Of a stretch of DNA of 64,000 nucleotides, positions 13,019 to 25,945 are shown one piece after another. Both the position numbers and the translations under genes were made by a program. Location of the stretch: contig NC_052613.1 of NCBI RefSeq assembly GCF_016545825.1, forward strand, positions 5,456,001 through 5,520,000, in the 5' to 3' direction. The notes under the pieces are model-generated. The model was not told the DNA's origin. It made no database searches and worked only from the letters and a program-made list of their open reading frames with translations. Origin of the DNA: Eucalyptus grandis. Taxonomy: Eukaryota > Streptophyta > Magnoliopsida > Myrtales > Myrtaceae. Numbering within the stretch: the first letter of the stretch is position 1; each line of letters begins with the position of its first letter.

Positions 13019-15076
13019 TATCACACCCCAAATCCTATAGGGATGAGAGGAAAACACAGCCATCTTTTCCCTAAAGGACACAGCCTCACACTATACCCCA
13101 AGTATCCAGCTCCCAATAGTTCTTGCGATAGTGCTCTCGCTCTATTGAACACTAACTGAGGCACCTGAAAAACATTATAAGAAAAAGGAATAAGCTACCA
13201 TGGTCCAGTGAGTAATATTTTCTTCTTAGTAGATTGAACTATCACTATGTACTTTAAACACAAATATAACTCACTAATAAACCTTCAAGACCAAAAATGC
13301 AATATTTCTTACTTTAACATAATATGTTCAAGACAGAAATATTCAAGATGATAGCAAATAAATATCAATGGTCCAACCCATTAGTCGATATCATAAAAAT
13401 AAACGTTGATGGTTCATTCCACCAATCTCATAAAACACACGTCAACGGTTCATTCCATTGGTTAGTCTCATGCTGCACATCAATGGTTTATCCCATTGAT
13501 CCATCTCATATGAAACTATACATCAGTAGTCCATTCATCGATCAATCTTTTGCTCAAGTATCAAACCATGGTCATGTATAACACTCGTGACAATGCGATG
13601 AAGATTCCTCTCTTGGTTAGGTTTCCACCTACTATTAGTTGGTGGCTCGACCCACAAGGATATCTAAGATCAGTATCGCATATCCACAAGCCCCTCACTA
13701 GGCTCACATCGATATTGAGCATTAACACCAATCCATAACAACCTCCACAATTCACAAAGCCAAATCAAAATATAAGTTCCATAAATCAAAATATATAATC
13801 TTTCTGCAACACGGCTTATTCATCATAAATATTTTTCGTATAGCATTTCTCAAGTCATTTCAGAACTTGTTTCTTAAACTAAAATAAATTTCACATACCT
13901 TTTCACAACACATTTCAAAAACCAAGTTCACCAATCAACAATTATATACATATAACCTTTTGCAACAACTTTGCAAAAAGATTTGGCAAACCATTCACAA
14001 ATACCAAATTGTAGTACATGCTCGATCTAGATTTTATGCAACAAGACATGCTTTATACACCAAATCTCCATAACTTTCAAGACATGCATTTACAAACTCA
14101 TAGAAGAAATAATATCATTTACCAGGGAAGGCCAAAAACCAACTTACGCTATTTATTCGAATTGACACAGTTGAATTCCTAACAAATAATCGAAAAGCAA
14201 TATCAAAGACCAAGTAAAATGATATTCTAATGAACGACTCGACTATACCACGCCTATTTGTCGATAAAACGACACCTACGCACCAGCGGGAAATTTGCCT
14301 ATAGCATAAACCTAATGTTGTTCGCTAAGCATAGCCCGCGTGCTAAATTCCATCGCATCATAACTTCCTCCACAAAATTTTGTTTCAAGCAATCTTATAG
14401 TCTTTAGAAAGTGCTCTTGATGTACTACAACAACCCCAACTCAGCTGCCTCAAAACCTCACCAAAGAGGGTTAAAAATTGGGCCCAAAGTTACTGTTTGG
14501 TACTGTTCTAGAATGCGCGCCAAACTTGAAAATTCGGTTCCAGACAAACTATAAGCTCAAATCACGATCTATAAAATGCTATAACTTCAAAACACCCTAA
14601 AATATCATTTCTAGAAAAAAAAATTTGTGCTCAACGACTCAAAAATCGGATTTCGCCACTCAAATATCCCAAAAATCTGAATTTGAAGCCTTAACTGCGA
14701 CGATTCGCTCAAATAGATGATTAGAGGCTTCAGTCACTTACCGGCGTTGCCAAACTTAGTTGAGTCGGCTTTGTGAGTTGCACGGATCCCGAGCACGTGA
14801 AATTTTTCCCCTTTCTCCTTTCTCCTTTTTCTTCTTTCTCGGGGAGCCCTTTTTCCCCGTTTCTACCGTGCTCTTCTCTCTCTCCCTTCCTCTCTTTTTT
14901 AAGCTGAAGTGCACTCTTTTTCCTCTATTTTTGACCACTCAACTCTTCGTCTCTTTCCTTTTTCTCTCTAGCGCGAGCTCTGGGGCTCTTTTTCATTTTG
15001 AACCAAGCAACCCCTTTTGCCCCCACCTTTGGTGACTTTTCGACGATCGTTTTTTTTTTAAACGCCGCATACTACA
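13019..15076 (+). mobile_element. Solo LTR S2 upstream of BED-NLR copy A
   Basis: Begins TATCACACCCC (probably TGTCACACCCC with G to A) and ends ACTACA. The flanks are CAAAC (13014-13018) and CAAAT (15077-15081), a 5-base target duplication with one mismatch. Copy B has the empty site at about 49750-49765 (AGCCAAAC joined to CACCTGAGTTG), which proves insertion after the duplication. It shares sequence with S1 but lacks the hAT-like insert. A CT-rich tract occupies about 14810-14970. It starts about 209 bases upstream of the BED-NLR start codon, probably inside the 5' UTR intron. Confidence 0.82.
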
Positions 15077-15209
15077 CAAATCTCCTGAGTTGTGTATGCC
15101 AAAGTACAGATATCTCTCTCCTTATTTCACCAGGAACAAAACCGAAGGTAGAGAGAGATACACTAGATCTACACGGGAAATTAACAAAAGAAAGTTAGAT
15201 TATACTTAC

Positions 15210-15340
15210 CGAAAAAAGGGAGGAAAACTTCTGGATTATCTGAGCAGGAGAACACGCCTTCGAAGGAGAATCTCAAGCAGCCCTGTGGATCCATAGGAGC
15301 ATCGAGAGTGCAAGGTAATTGTCTCCATGTCACTGTCGTC
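15210..15340 (-). other. Probable 5' UTR exon of BED-NLR copy A
   Basis: On the minus strand this block ends with CG|GTAAGTATAATC, a strong plant splice donor at 15209/15208, and the coding exon is preceded by a TTTGTAG acceptor at about 12826-12832. The sequence is well conserved in copy B (left edge 49892, donor GTAAATATA). A first non-coding exon spliced over a ~2.4 kb intron (about 0.3 kb in copy B) explains both signals. The transcription start is not defined and the right edge is a guess. Confidence 0.4.
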
Positions 15341-17179
15341 AAACGGGGTGGACGGTCCTACTCAAGAAAACGCGTTCACCGTTGACATAATTTCAGCTTT
15401 GGCTGTAAGGAAACTAATGTGCAGCCAAGAACTTTTGAGCCTACTTATCTTTTTTTTCCCCACCCGAAATAGTACAAATTACATAAAGATTTTTAAAAAG
15501 CAGTGTATCAAATGAGGTGGAAAACTATTATTGAACGTTGAAATATGGTTATTCGGGTTGAAATATGGTTCACTTAATTGCCAAATTCTCTAAGCTTTTC
15601 AAAGAAAATGAAAAATTAAAAAAAAAAATAACTTATCCCAAAAGGCTACCGCACTAGGAATGATTTACATTGTATTTGTTAAGAAAACCTAGGAAGTAAT
15701 GCTGCTTATTTACTGTCCATAAATATTGTCTCAAGTTTAGAACTTTACCGACACTAATCATTTATGCCCTCGTTTACAATTCCGTCATATTGCAATGTCA
15801 ATGTCTAAGGAAATTCTATGGTCCAATCTAACAATTCACGAGACCAATTTCATACGCAATTTGGATCATTGATAAAAAAGAAAAACAAATTGCACCCAAG
15901 GAATGATTTAAAAAGAAATATTAACTTATTAATATTTAAGGAATATTATGTTGACACCTAAATTTTTCACTCTAAGGCCTCATTCACATTTTCATAAAAA
16001 TATTAGTGATCAAATCTGTCAATAATTTAACTCCTAATAAAAATACAATTGTAATGCCGCATTCTTGATTTCTATTGCGTTCTCAATTTCTATTACATTC
16101 TTTTGCGTTCAATATTGTAGATCTTTCTAATAAAATTACGAATTCTTGTAAACCAATCTGTTACCTAACCCTATCCGACCCTGAATTTTCCAAGGAGAAT
16201 TTAAGTGGGGAAATTCCCATTTGAGCGTGGTCCGCTCTCCGAGTTCAAGTCCTTACCGTTCCTCCCTTGAGGTTGACCGAAATGGTCGACTTGAGGCCAC
16301 CCTCAACACGCCCATGCGGGTGTTAATGAAGGAAATAAGCAATGTGAGAACACGCAAGTAACAAAAAGGGGATCGAAATTGGCGTCAAAAGGCGTCACAA
16401 AGGACACCGCAATGGAAATCCAGCACACCATCTTCGACAAGATAGAGAATAAAAAAGCACACAAAAAGCAGGAAAATAAAGTCGCCCGTCGAAGCATTCA
16501 CGCCATGTGAATTAAGAAACCTAATACGAATTCTGACTTGGCGTCAGTATGCACGAATCTCCAAAAATCATATCTGTATAACACAAATTGCCATATCTGA
16601 TATATCAAATCTAGTTACACCAAAAAATGACCAAGTCGTCGGCATGGATGAGCACATAACTAATGCATGGATATCACCAAATACGTGATGCGTTATTGAC
16701 AATTATTAAGATCAATATTGATATCGATACATGTCTATATTCACCCCCGATCGGTTGTCGATATACGGCAACATGTGATTAACAACGATAGACACAAGTA
16801 TTGACAAGATCTTATCAAGCTGTTAGAAGAAGACTAAATACATGGGGAGTCTCAAGACACAATTCAAAGTCACTTGGGAACAAGGCACTCAAGGTCATGG
16901 AACAATTGGCATACGTTTTGGGAGGAGCAGCTGTCCGAGAATAGGATAGTGATGTCGTGAGAATATGGGCACATAATCCATGGAGATGGAGGAATATGGA
17001 TACAATTGCCGAAAATTGCTCAAAAGCAACTATGGCACTACCACTATCAATTTCATTACCTCATCTACTTAAGAACTCCACATAAATCAAATAAATTTAC
17101 TATTTTTCAGGTATATTTACCTTCCTGCATTTTTATTTTTCAAACTCACGTCGTTGATTAAATTCCAACATGTTTCCTA
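15341..17179. other. Upstream flank of copy A, no gene seen
   Basis: AT-rich sequence. Up to 16131 it matches copy B. From 16132 to 17179 it is unique, except for about 50 bases at 16509-16560 (GAATTAAGAAACCTAA...) that resemble 43778-43830 in the 3' flank of copy B. No coding sequence is recognised. Confidence 0.5.
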
Positions 17180-18904
17180 CGTGACATCCTAATTTTCAAG
17201 TTCTGATTTCAATCGGATAAATCGGGCCTTTCATCAACGTGATTATAGTGTTTTTTTTCTGGGATTGCCACTCATGAAATAACTAATCTATCTGGTGAAG
17301 CCAATAAGGTATTTTCAATACAATAGACTTGAGAGTTCGATCAGGAATTGATTGCTTGACCATGCTAGTCTGCAAGGGTCATTACGATACAATTAAAAAT
17401 CGATTAGAGACCGGAGATAGATCGATTTGACTAAGATGATGATCAAAGTGTGAGTGATTCCACATGATTGCAAAATTCCGTTGATTGGCACTAAATCGAT
17501 TTTCCATCGTTTTAGGTACCTTGTGTCCGTATTTGAAATCTCGAGATTTTCACGACTACCGAGAGTCACCAATGTGTCGAATGGGTTCATTGTGGTTCGA
17601 AGAAAATCGACCACGGGTCAATTGCACAAAAAATTCTTAAAAGTTACCCGGTAGGTAAGGTCATACTAAAAGAAAGTTTGATTGAAAATAACTGCGAATT
17701 TGAATTCGATTTCAAAAATTTGAAGTCTTGTCGTGTCATGAGTCAATCTAGAAATGTCGACTCACCTTTTGAGGAAATTCCGGCGAGTTCGGGATTTTTA
17801 CGGAAAATCGTTGCGGATGATTCGGAAAACGAACGAAAGTTCAGATTGGCCAATTTGAAGAGACTTTTGGCATCTGGTGTAAGTGAATCGGTAAATGAAG
17901 GTTGTTTGGGCTTTTTCTGCATTTGAATTAGACCTCAAACGGATTTGTTTGTTCAGAAAATTAGATGCCGAGAAAATGAAATAAAAGTTGGTTTCAAAGA
18001 AAATTCATGGAATTAAAGAACCGTCTTAGTTTGGACTTCAAGTGTGCAAGTTGGCGAAGAAATTGGTCCTAAAATGACCAATTGATGATGTTGTTTAAAG
18101 GTGAGTATAAGATGTTTTATTCAACATTTTGTTCCTTTTCCCTTGGACACTCACGGCCATGTACATTTCTCCTTTATCGTGCGTGCTTCCCAATCATCCG
18201 AAGCTCATACAAGAATATTTAATTCTTTTTCCACCTTTTGATCTTGGACTCTTCTTTCCCCTCTCTCTATTTCTTTTTCTCTTTTGGCGTGTGCCCCTCT
18301 CTGGCCGACGTTGCCCCCATCTCACCCGCACTTTTTTTTTCTCTCTCTCTCTCGGTTCATGCCCCATCGACGTCCCTCTGCAGAATTCTTCGTTGCTTTT
18401 TCTGTTTGACCAAGCTTGCACTTATCCAATAAACAAATATCTCTCTCTTGGCTACGTGGACGAGCACTCTCCCCTGTCTCGTGCGGCTTCTGCTCCGTTC
18501 GCTGTCCCCCTCATCAAGACCGAAGGAGTCTTCTTTTCTTTCATGCTTTTGCTGCCCCATCTCCCTGCAACGTCATCCTCGCCAGCAACAGACTTCATCT
18601 CTCCCTCTCGTTGACTCCGTGGACGCCAGCAACCGCTCGAAGACGCCCACGCCCACGCCTCCACCGAATCCGAACTTCCCCACCGATTTTCCTCTACCAC
18701 GTCCAAGCTGCCACGCTTTTGTTTTCATCTCCACCGGTCAACCTTCAAGCCCACAGAAGCTCCATCGTTGACTTTTCTGCCAGCACGCCTTCACCACCTG
18801 GCGTCTTCTTCAGCGAGCAAACGCCAGCAGCTGCTTCCGCCATCTTCGAATCCTGCTGCCAGTGAAGCTGCGTGCGTCTCCCCTCGGTTCCAATAGCTTC
18901 GGTC

Positions 18905-19467
18905 TGTTAGATATTTCAGTAGTTTTGAAATATTTATTAAAAATTATGATCGTCATGAAAGTCATCATTTTTGTAACGGCTTTTTCAACGGTCATATAAC
19001 GGCTTTCTAATGGCTATATAACGGTGGTCTAACAGCTTTATAACTTTTGATTTATTATTTCATAAACTCTTCATTATTTTATAACGGTCTTTTTTTTAAT
19101 TACCAATTAATTTATGATGATCTACTAACGGCTCTCTCTTTTCCTTGTTTAAATATAAATTAAACTTCAAACTACAATCTTAGTAGATACAATATGTTCT
19201 CACATATTTCTTTTTCTTTTTGCTGGGTTATACACAAAAGTTGTTCTGTTTCTTTCTAATATTTAGTGCGGAGTATAGAAGAATGTCTGTTGTATCTTGG
19301 GAGGATAGCTGCCGAAGCCTTACGCAAGAGTTTCGTACTCCAAGAGGCAGAATTATCCTTAAGGCCAGTGTTTGCACACCTCAGACATTTCATTTTATTT
19401 TCTAATCTTTTGTAATGTATTTCCAATAATGATTATTATTTTATGTATCCTAATACTTTTTCCAACA
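18905..19467 (+). repeat. Left LTR of the outer copia element
   Basis: Runs TG...CA, 563 bases. It contains repeated TAACGGC/TAATGGC motifs around 18975-19040 and matches the split right LTR (24811-25032 plus 37892-38203) with scattered substitutions. The right copy lacks about 30 bases present here near 19203-19233. Confidence 0.85.
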
Positions 19468-19959
19468 ATCTTAAGGATAAGACTTCTGTTGTGCGACGTG
19501 AGCTACGATGCAATTTGGTGATGTCACAACTCGAGAAGTGATGGGGTGAGCCTGGGGTACATTCGTGTGAGGTGGAGGTGATGCTGAGCAACAACGTGAA
19601 CGATGGATGCTGACAGCTTACTGAATGAAGTTCGAGGTGGTCACTTCAATTCTTTGTGCAGTATTGGATTATTGATATTGCTCGGAAATTTTTAATGAAT
19701 TGTCCAAGAGAAGGAACTAGTGATGTTGTCTCGTGAAATTCGACGGTGCTCAAGTATGGATTGTCGAATGTGCTGATAATATTTAAAGGATCTCATCTCC
19801 AACGAAACAGCTAAGTCCAATATTTCGTTCTTTTGATTTTCAGTAATCTTATGTTTGTGTATTTCTAGTTTAACCTATGCACTTTTTATTAGCAAAGGCA
19901 TTGACCGTTGAGAACAATATGGAGTACCATACATTGTCCCCTGCAGTTGCTTTTTCCAG

Positions 19960-21450
19960 GAGGTTGGGACACCTAGAGTGCCATAACTTGGCACGGAGGG
20001 ACGCTTAAGTGCCATAACTTTAAAATGGTACACTTGAGTGCCAATATCGGAGTAAAATGGGACACTTAAGTACCACTCCGGCGAAAATCCAGCCAAATGA
20101 CTGACGTTGCCATTTTCCGGCGAGTTTGGTTCAAAACAGCGTTAGTTTGTACGATGACGGGGCGGAGAAAATGCAAAAACGACACCGTTTCGTGTCTACG
20201 TGTAAATAATAATATAAAAATTAATTAAATTAGATTTAAAATATTAAAAAAATTAAAAAAATTAAGAAAATTTTAAAAATTTTAAAAAATTAAGAAAATT
20301 TTAAAAATTTTAAAAAAAAAAAATAAAAAAGGGGGAGGGGGGGAGGTCGGGGCGGCCGAGGGCCGAGCCCTCGCCGCCGCCACCGCCGCCGCCTCCCCGT
20401 CGTCACGGGAAGGGCTGGTGAGGGCCGTGAGCCCTCGCCGGATCTCGGGCGAGGGTCGCGGCCCGGACCCGGATCTAGGGCGAGGGTCGCGGGCCCCGCC
20501 GCCGCCGGAAAGGGTCGGCGACGGAGTGGGGAGGGTCGGCCAGCGTCGCCAGCCAACCGACGGCGAGGGCTGCGAGCGCTACCCCAGACGGGGCAAGGGT
20601 CACGGCCCTCGCCGCGATCCGGCGAGGGCTCGCAGCCCTCGCCGTCGGTCGGCCGGGGCCGGCGACCTCGGCCGACCCTCCCCACTTCGTCGCCAGCCCT
20701 TCCGGCGGCGGCGGGAGGCAGCGAGGGCCTGCGAGCCTCGCCGGATCTCGGGGTGAGGGTCGCGGCCCACGCCTGACCTAGGGCGAGGGTCGCGGCCCTC
20801 GCCCGGATCCGGCGAGGGCTCGCGGCCCCCGCCGCCTCCCGCCGCCGGGAAGGGCCGGCGACGGAGTGGGGAGGGTCGGTCGGCGAGGGCCCGCGAGCGC
20901 CGCCAGATCCGGGCGAGGGTCGCGGCCCTCACCACGATCCGGCGAGGGCTCGCAGCCCTCGCCGTCGGTTGGCCGGACCCGGCCGACCCTCCCCCTCCGT
21001 CGGCGGGTCCTTCCGCGGCGCCGGGAGGCGGTGGCGGGGGGGGCGGGGAGGGCTCACCCTCAACAGCCCCTTCGACCTCCCTTTTTTTTTAATTATTTTT
21101 TAATTTTTCGTAATTTTTAAAAATTTTAAATTTTAAATTTTAAATTTTTTTAATTTTAAATAAAATTAATTTTAAATCTAATTTATTTAATTTTTATATT
21201 ATTATTTACACGTAGATACGAAACGGCGTCGTTTTGCATTTTCTCCACCACGTCGGCGTGCAAAACGATGCCGTTTTGAACCAAACTCGCCGGAAAGTCG
21301 CCACGTCAGCCGTTTGGCCGGACTTTCGCCGGAGTGGCACTTAAGTATCCCATTTAACTTTAAAACTGGCACTCAAGTGTACAATTTTAAAGTTATGGCA
21401 CTTAAGTGTCCCTCCGTGCCAAGTTATGGCACTTGGGCTGTACTTCTACC
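19960..21450. mobile_element. Fold-back Mutator-like element with GC-rich core
   Basis: Terminal inverted repeats of about 370 bases: the phrase GTGCCATAACTTGGCACGGA at about 19978 returns in reverse complement at about 21411-21433. Matching inner parts include the TTTCGTGTCTACGTG segment and AT-rich A/T runs. The sites around it read CTTTTTCCAG (19950-19959) and CTTTTTCAG (21451-21459), a likely 9-base target duplication with a one-base change. The core (about 20330-21080) is extremely G+C-rich and built from repeated GGCGAGGG / CCCTCGCC blocks that can pair with each other. There is no transposase; the long open frames over the core are low-complexity Arg/Gly/Pro translations. Confidence 0.7.
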
Positions 21451-23576
21451 CTTTTTCAGTGAAAAATTTGAAGCTATATTAATGTTGCTTTGCTTTAGGA
21501 TAATGCCTATGGATTCCCAAGTTGAAATTGTCGTAGCTACCACCATCACTATTGGAATTGAAAGAGGACTCGGAGATGGTGAATAACAAGTTTTGCATAT
21601 TCGTGGATGGTTTGCCGTGCAACGTTGCTGAGCATTAACGAAAAAGAGCTTTTGATAATTTTGGTAAGGTTATCAAGTGCTAGGTAAAATTGTTCTTTGA
21701 AACTTCATCATCTATGTCTTTCCAAGGGGAAGGCGGATGTTTGTTAGTGTTTTCTCTCTCAAGTTTGTAATTATTATTTGGTAAGCATGCATCTAGGAAT
21801 GGAGTTTGGGGCACTCAATGACTTTATATTTTTCACTAATGAATTCTTTAGTCAGTGTTTGGAATTTCACTTTTAGTATGATCAATCCATTTGATGCTGG
21901 ATTTACGTGGTATTTAATTTGGAGGTAGTCTTTGAGAATGCTTGTGACATTGTGTTTCTAGCTAATTTATCGGGTAAATTTTGGTAAATCTTGATTTTAT
22001 CCTCGAAGGGCAATACTCCGGTTTGGTTAATGATGCTTTGTTTTCATCTTTGAATTGTTTGATTGACTGTATGATCCTATGAATGTGGGGCTGATTGGGC
22101 CATGCATGTTTGGATTGTTAAGATATAATGTGCATTGCACGTCTTGTGGCATTCGATCTGAAACTTTTGGGATTGTTTCGCTTCTTTGAGATCTGAGTGT
22201 AATGAGAAGTTTTAGTTGGTCGAATCTGGTGGCTAATTGGCTTGTGTAGGCATTCTCTTTTTCGGACTTGTGCTCTTATTCTGTTGGCTACGTTGTTGGT
22301 GCTTGAGATGAAAGCTTTTGGCCTAGTGATCTTGGTTTGTGTCGCGAATTAACATGTGCTTGAGGTGAAAGCTTTTGGCATTCTATGCAAAGTTGGAAAT
22401 TTTTTTATGTAAAATTGTATACTAATTTAACCCAAATAAGAATAGTGAGAAAATTGTAATGGTGATATTTGATCAATATAAGAAAACTTAGTTGCTTATT
22501 AGGGGAGAAAGACAAAAGTAAACTTTATAATTACCATATTGTGTAGCGATCTAGGATGAATATTTCTTTCTATCTTTGCTTGCTTTAAACTGTTTCTTCG
22601 GATTGTCTAAGAATGTTTCTTCATTTATTAGTGAGATTACCAAGTTGGTAAAGGTAATGAAGTGCAAACTTGATTCGTACCTATTTGCTGCTTATTGTTC
22701 ATCATCATGCCACACCATATACATCGCCACCGTTTCTGCAAGTCTATTTGACTAGCCGACTCCTAATGGTATCTAAAAAGCTTGAACTCCTAATTCGGTT
22801 ATCATCTTGCAAAACTTCTTTTTCCTAGTGGAGAGTCAGATTCAGTTAAATGGCAAATGAATTTTATGGGATTATTGTTATGTTTTTAAGGGCAATCTTA
22901 AATCACGTAATGCCAAGTTGACAGAAATTTTTGTTATTTCTTTTGGCATCTAGCATGTGCATATCACATGAATATTCTGAGTTTTATTTACTGTCATGTT
23001 TGTGTACATTAGATTTGGACGGTTGTTGAAAAGATTCACCATCATATTTAATATAATGGGCATTATTTTGTTTTATAACATGAACATGCATATCTATATG
23101 TTTGATATGATGTTTATACATGTTGTATCACTTGTTGTGACATTGTGAATGTATGTATTTGTTATGGGCTCTAGCCATGGGCTGTTTTGCTCTTCTCATT
23201 GATATTCTCATTGCTAGCAATGTCTCATTCATCTAGATTATTTTGTAGTTGATATGAAATGGGGCATGGCTAAAAGCTATATGTTCTCCACTGTCTAGGA
23301 TGCCTTGCTATGATCTAATTAAGGCATCTTATATAGTGGATTTCCCACTGTATTAGAAGGATACAATGATGTAACTAGATTTCAAATTCAGATGAGACAA
23401 AATCTATTAATGGATATATGTTCACCTTTGTGGAGGTGATATAGCTTGGAAATAAAACAAATTGGTGGGGGAAATGGCAATCCTGCTAAACCAAAAGTTA
23501 ACTTGGTTGAAGTAGATGATTTGATGAAGTAATTGTTGTGGTCATTCCCATGCCAATATATGGCTAATCGAAATTA

Positions 23577-23630
23577 TGGGTGGTAGACTCAAGTGTTGCC
23601 AGTCATATATGTGTAAACAAAATGCCTTAT
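23577..23630 (+). pseudogene. Copia protease remnant
   Basis: The frame at this position reads WVVDSSVASHIC, the equivalent of the copia aspartic protease signature W-x-x-DSG/S-x-x-x-H-x-C. It sits in the outer copia element in plus orientation. The surrounding frames are broken within a few tens of codons, so no protein is made. It fixes the element's superfamily and strand. Confidence 0.65.
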
Positions 23631-24049
23631 CCTCTTAAGCTCCAATGGGGGAAGGAGAAGAAAATATTCACTATTTTTTGGTAAATTGAGAATTATTCAA
23701 GTTCTTGAGAAAAAGAGAAAATTCTTCTCACTCATATATGAAAATGAGGCTAAGTAGTTGAGAAACTCTTAGCAGATATTCCTTTGGGAATAAATTGACA
23801 CCTTATGTGTCTAAGTATCATGATTGCCAAGTGGCAATAACCATTGCAATGAAAAATTTTCAATGGTAAAAATGGACACATCTGATTGAAGGATGACATG
23901 ATAAAGCAATTGCTTAATGATTGAATTATGTCCATTGATTATATGAAGTCGGAAATGGATTTTGGCCAATCCTCTAACTATACATCGAGGGGAATGGAAT
24001 AAGCCAACCGAAGAAAATCAACAATGATAATAACCCAACCTATGTGATT

Positions 24050-24260
24050 ACCAGTGAGGGTTCGCCCCAGTGGCCGCCCTTCCAACTTGGAAGGGGGAGG
24101 TTGGGGGTTCAAATCCCCACATTCTCAAGGAGGATTGGGGTGGGGATGATTTCATTTTAGGAGTGGGTTTCGACTCCCACACCCTGCAAGGAAGTAGGGC
24201 AAAAGTCTGAGAGTGAGTATTAAAGTAGGATTAGAGTAGGACTGACAAAAAAAAAAAAAA
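24050..24260 (+). mobile_element. tRNA-derived SINE with 13-base target duplication
   Basis: Flanked by the exact duplication AACCTATGTGATT (24037-24049 and 24261-24273). It ends in an A-tract (about 24247-24260). Near the 5' end is a polymerase III A box-like TCGCCCCAGTGG (24062-24073) and a canonical B box GGTTCAAATCC (24106-24116). About 211 bases long. It was inserted into the decayed copia interior by LINE-type retrotransposition. The B box alone could suggest a tRNA gene, but there is no cloverleaf. Confidence 0.85.
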
Positions 24261-25032
24261 AACCTATGTGATTGGCGATCCCACGAATTAGGTTCATATG
24301 AGCAATAACAAGTCATTTGTTGATCTACTGCACTGTAAAAAATTATTGTCCCTCCTAAGGTGAAAATAGTGCAAAATTGCAAAGAAAAAGAGGTTGAGCT
24401 AAGCTCTTAATGAAATTCCATAGCCATTATTGGTGGTGTATTAATCTGCAATATACACTTGATGGAATCACCTATATAAGTGTGAAGTGGGGCCATTCCT
24501 ATGAGAAATTTTGCGAAAATCTCTAAAGCACTTATGAATAAAACCAAGCACGCCCATGGCCTATTAGCGCAAAACCGCATTGAACAACAAAGTTTGTGGG
24601 AGTGTAATGTGATTGGTGAAAATTATAATTCACAAAAAGAAATTATTGGTTCATAGAAGTTTCAAACTTCACCAATGATTTCGTGAATTATATTTCATTC
24701 TTTCTAGGGTTGGTTCATAGCCTAACAAGCACCAATTCCGATGCATTACTCTCCAATAACCCGGCATTATTCTATTTTCTTGTCAAAACTTTCTAAAATA
24801 TGTGAGGGATTGTTGGATATTTCAGTAGTTTTGAAATATTTATTAAAAATTATGATCGTCATGAAAGTCATCATTTTTGTAACGGCTTTTTCAATGGTCA
24901 TATAACGGCTTTCTAATGGTTGTATAACGATCGTCTAACGGTTTTATAACTTTTGATTTATTACTTCATAAACTCTTAAATATTTTATAATGGTCTTCTT
25001 TTTAATTACCAATTGATTTATGATGATCTACT

Positions 25033-25931
25033 TGATATTGCTAGTATGAGTACCTAGATGGGGGTGAATAGGTATATAAAGAATTTTTCTCAAACAATTG
25101 CACAATACTAGACAGTTGGAGGAAACGATAATCAAAGTAAGACTGAGAGAAGAGAAAATTGAACACGCGGTTTATAGTGGTTCGGCTTATATCAAGCCTA
25201 CGTCCACTCTTCTTCACTGACAGCCTATTGGCTGGATTCCACTATGAACAAAAGAGAAGTTACAGCACAGCTTTGTCTTGATTCCACAGTGTAGATGTTC
25301 TACCACACCTCCTCAAGATTTCTCACAAATATAGACTCTCTTTCGTATACAAGTATTCGCTCAAAAGATTTGTCTAAACAAAAAGGAGCTTCGACTTTGG
25401 AATTCTTCTATCGCGCACACCTTGAACAACTAAGACAGTCTTCCTTATATACTCCTTTATGCCATCATACCCGTTGGCACTTACCAAAGGAATTTCTCCG
25501 ATCTACCCGTTGGACGGAATCAATTAGGAAGATTGTTCAAGCTATTAAAGGAACGTGTTGATAGCCCATCAATCCTGTTCGCCCATACAATCAAGATCTC
25601 GGTTTCCATAAGCAGAACCTTCCAATAATATTTAGGCAATCACCGGATCTTCAATTATCGAGTCAATCTTCGATCAATCAAAGGACTCCGTTATGTCTTC
25701 TCCAGCCACAAGATCTTCTCCAGTTGATAAGGTTAAATCCTTAACGAAACATCCAGTTCTGGATAACCTTACTCCAACGGATTAGAGACTGTCAATGAGG
25801 ATAGACTTTGAGTCTTGAGTCTGGCTGTCCGGAGGTCTTCAGACTTTAAATAACGAGTCTCGCAAGCCTTCGACTAGACCGATAGAAACGATTTGTCAAC
25901 TTCAAAACACTTCAAGAAGATTTCTCCAATA
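25033..25931 (-). repeat. 3' LTR of SIRE-type element
   Basis: About 899 bases. On the minus strand it starts TATTGGAGAAATC where the 5' LTR has TGTTGGAGAAATC, so the terminal TG is mutated to TA. It ends at TATCA next to the CTACT duplication. Confidence 0.88.
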
Positions 25932-25945
25932 ATCTCCCCTTTTTG
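25932..25945 (-). other. Polypurine tract
   Basis: On the minus strand an AAAAAGGGGAGAT tract lies directly before the 3' LTR, where plus-strand DNA synthesis would be primed. Confidence 0.75.

Larger units (their letters stand above)
2794..16131. repeat. Segmental duplication, copy A (BED-NLR block)
   Basis: This block aligns by eye, in the same orientation, with 42983-50737. The match starts at TCGTTTGTC (2794 / 42983), covers a conserved non-coding stretch (about 2815-3170 / 43005-43365), the 3' flank of the resistance gene, the gene itself and its upstream region. It ends at the CTAAT found at 16131 and 50737. Copy A is longer mainly because it carries two solo LTRs (3514-6390 and 13019-15076) and about 340 bases after 3170 that copy B lacks. 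The two units now lie about 40 kb apart because a transposon nest grew between them. Confidence 0.8.

Noticed and set aside
20290..21120. Four Arg/Gly/Pro-rich open frames on both strands
   Set aside because: They are translations of the GC-rich repeated core of the fold-back element; no start context, introns or family match.
24106..24116. tRNA gene suggested by the B box
   Set aside because: No cloverleaf or anticodon arm; A-tail and target duplication show a SINE.
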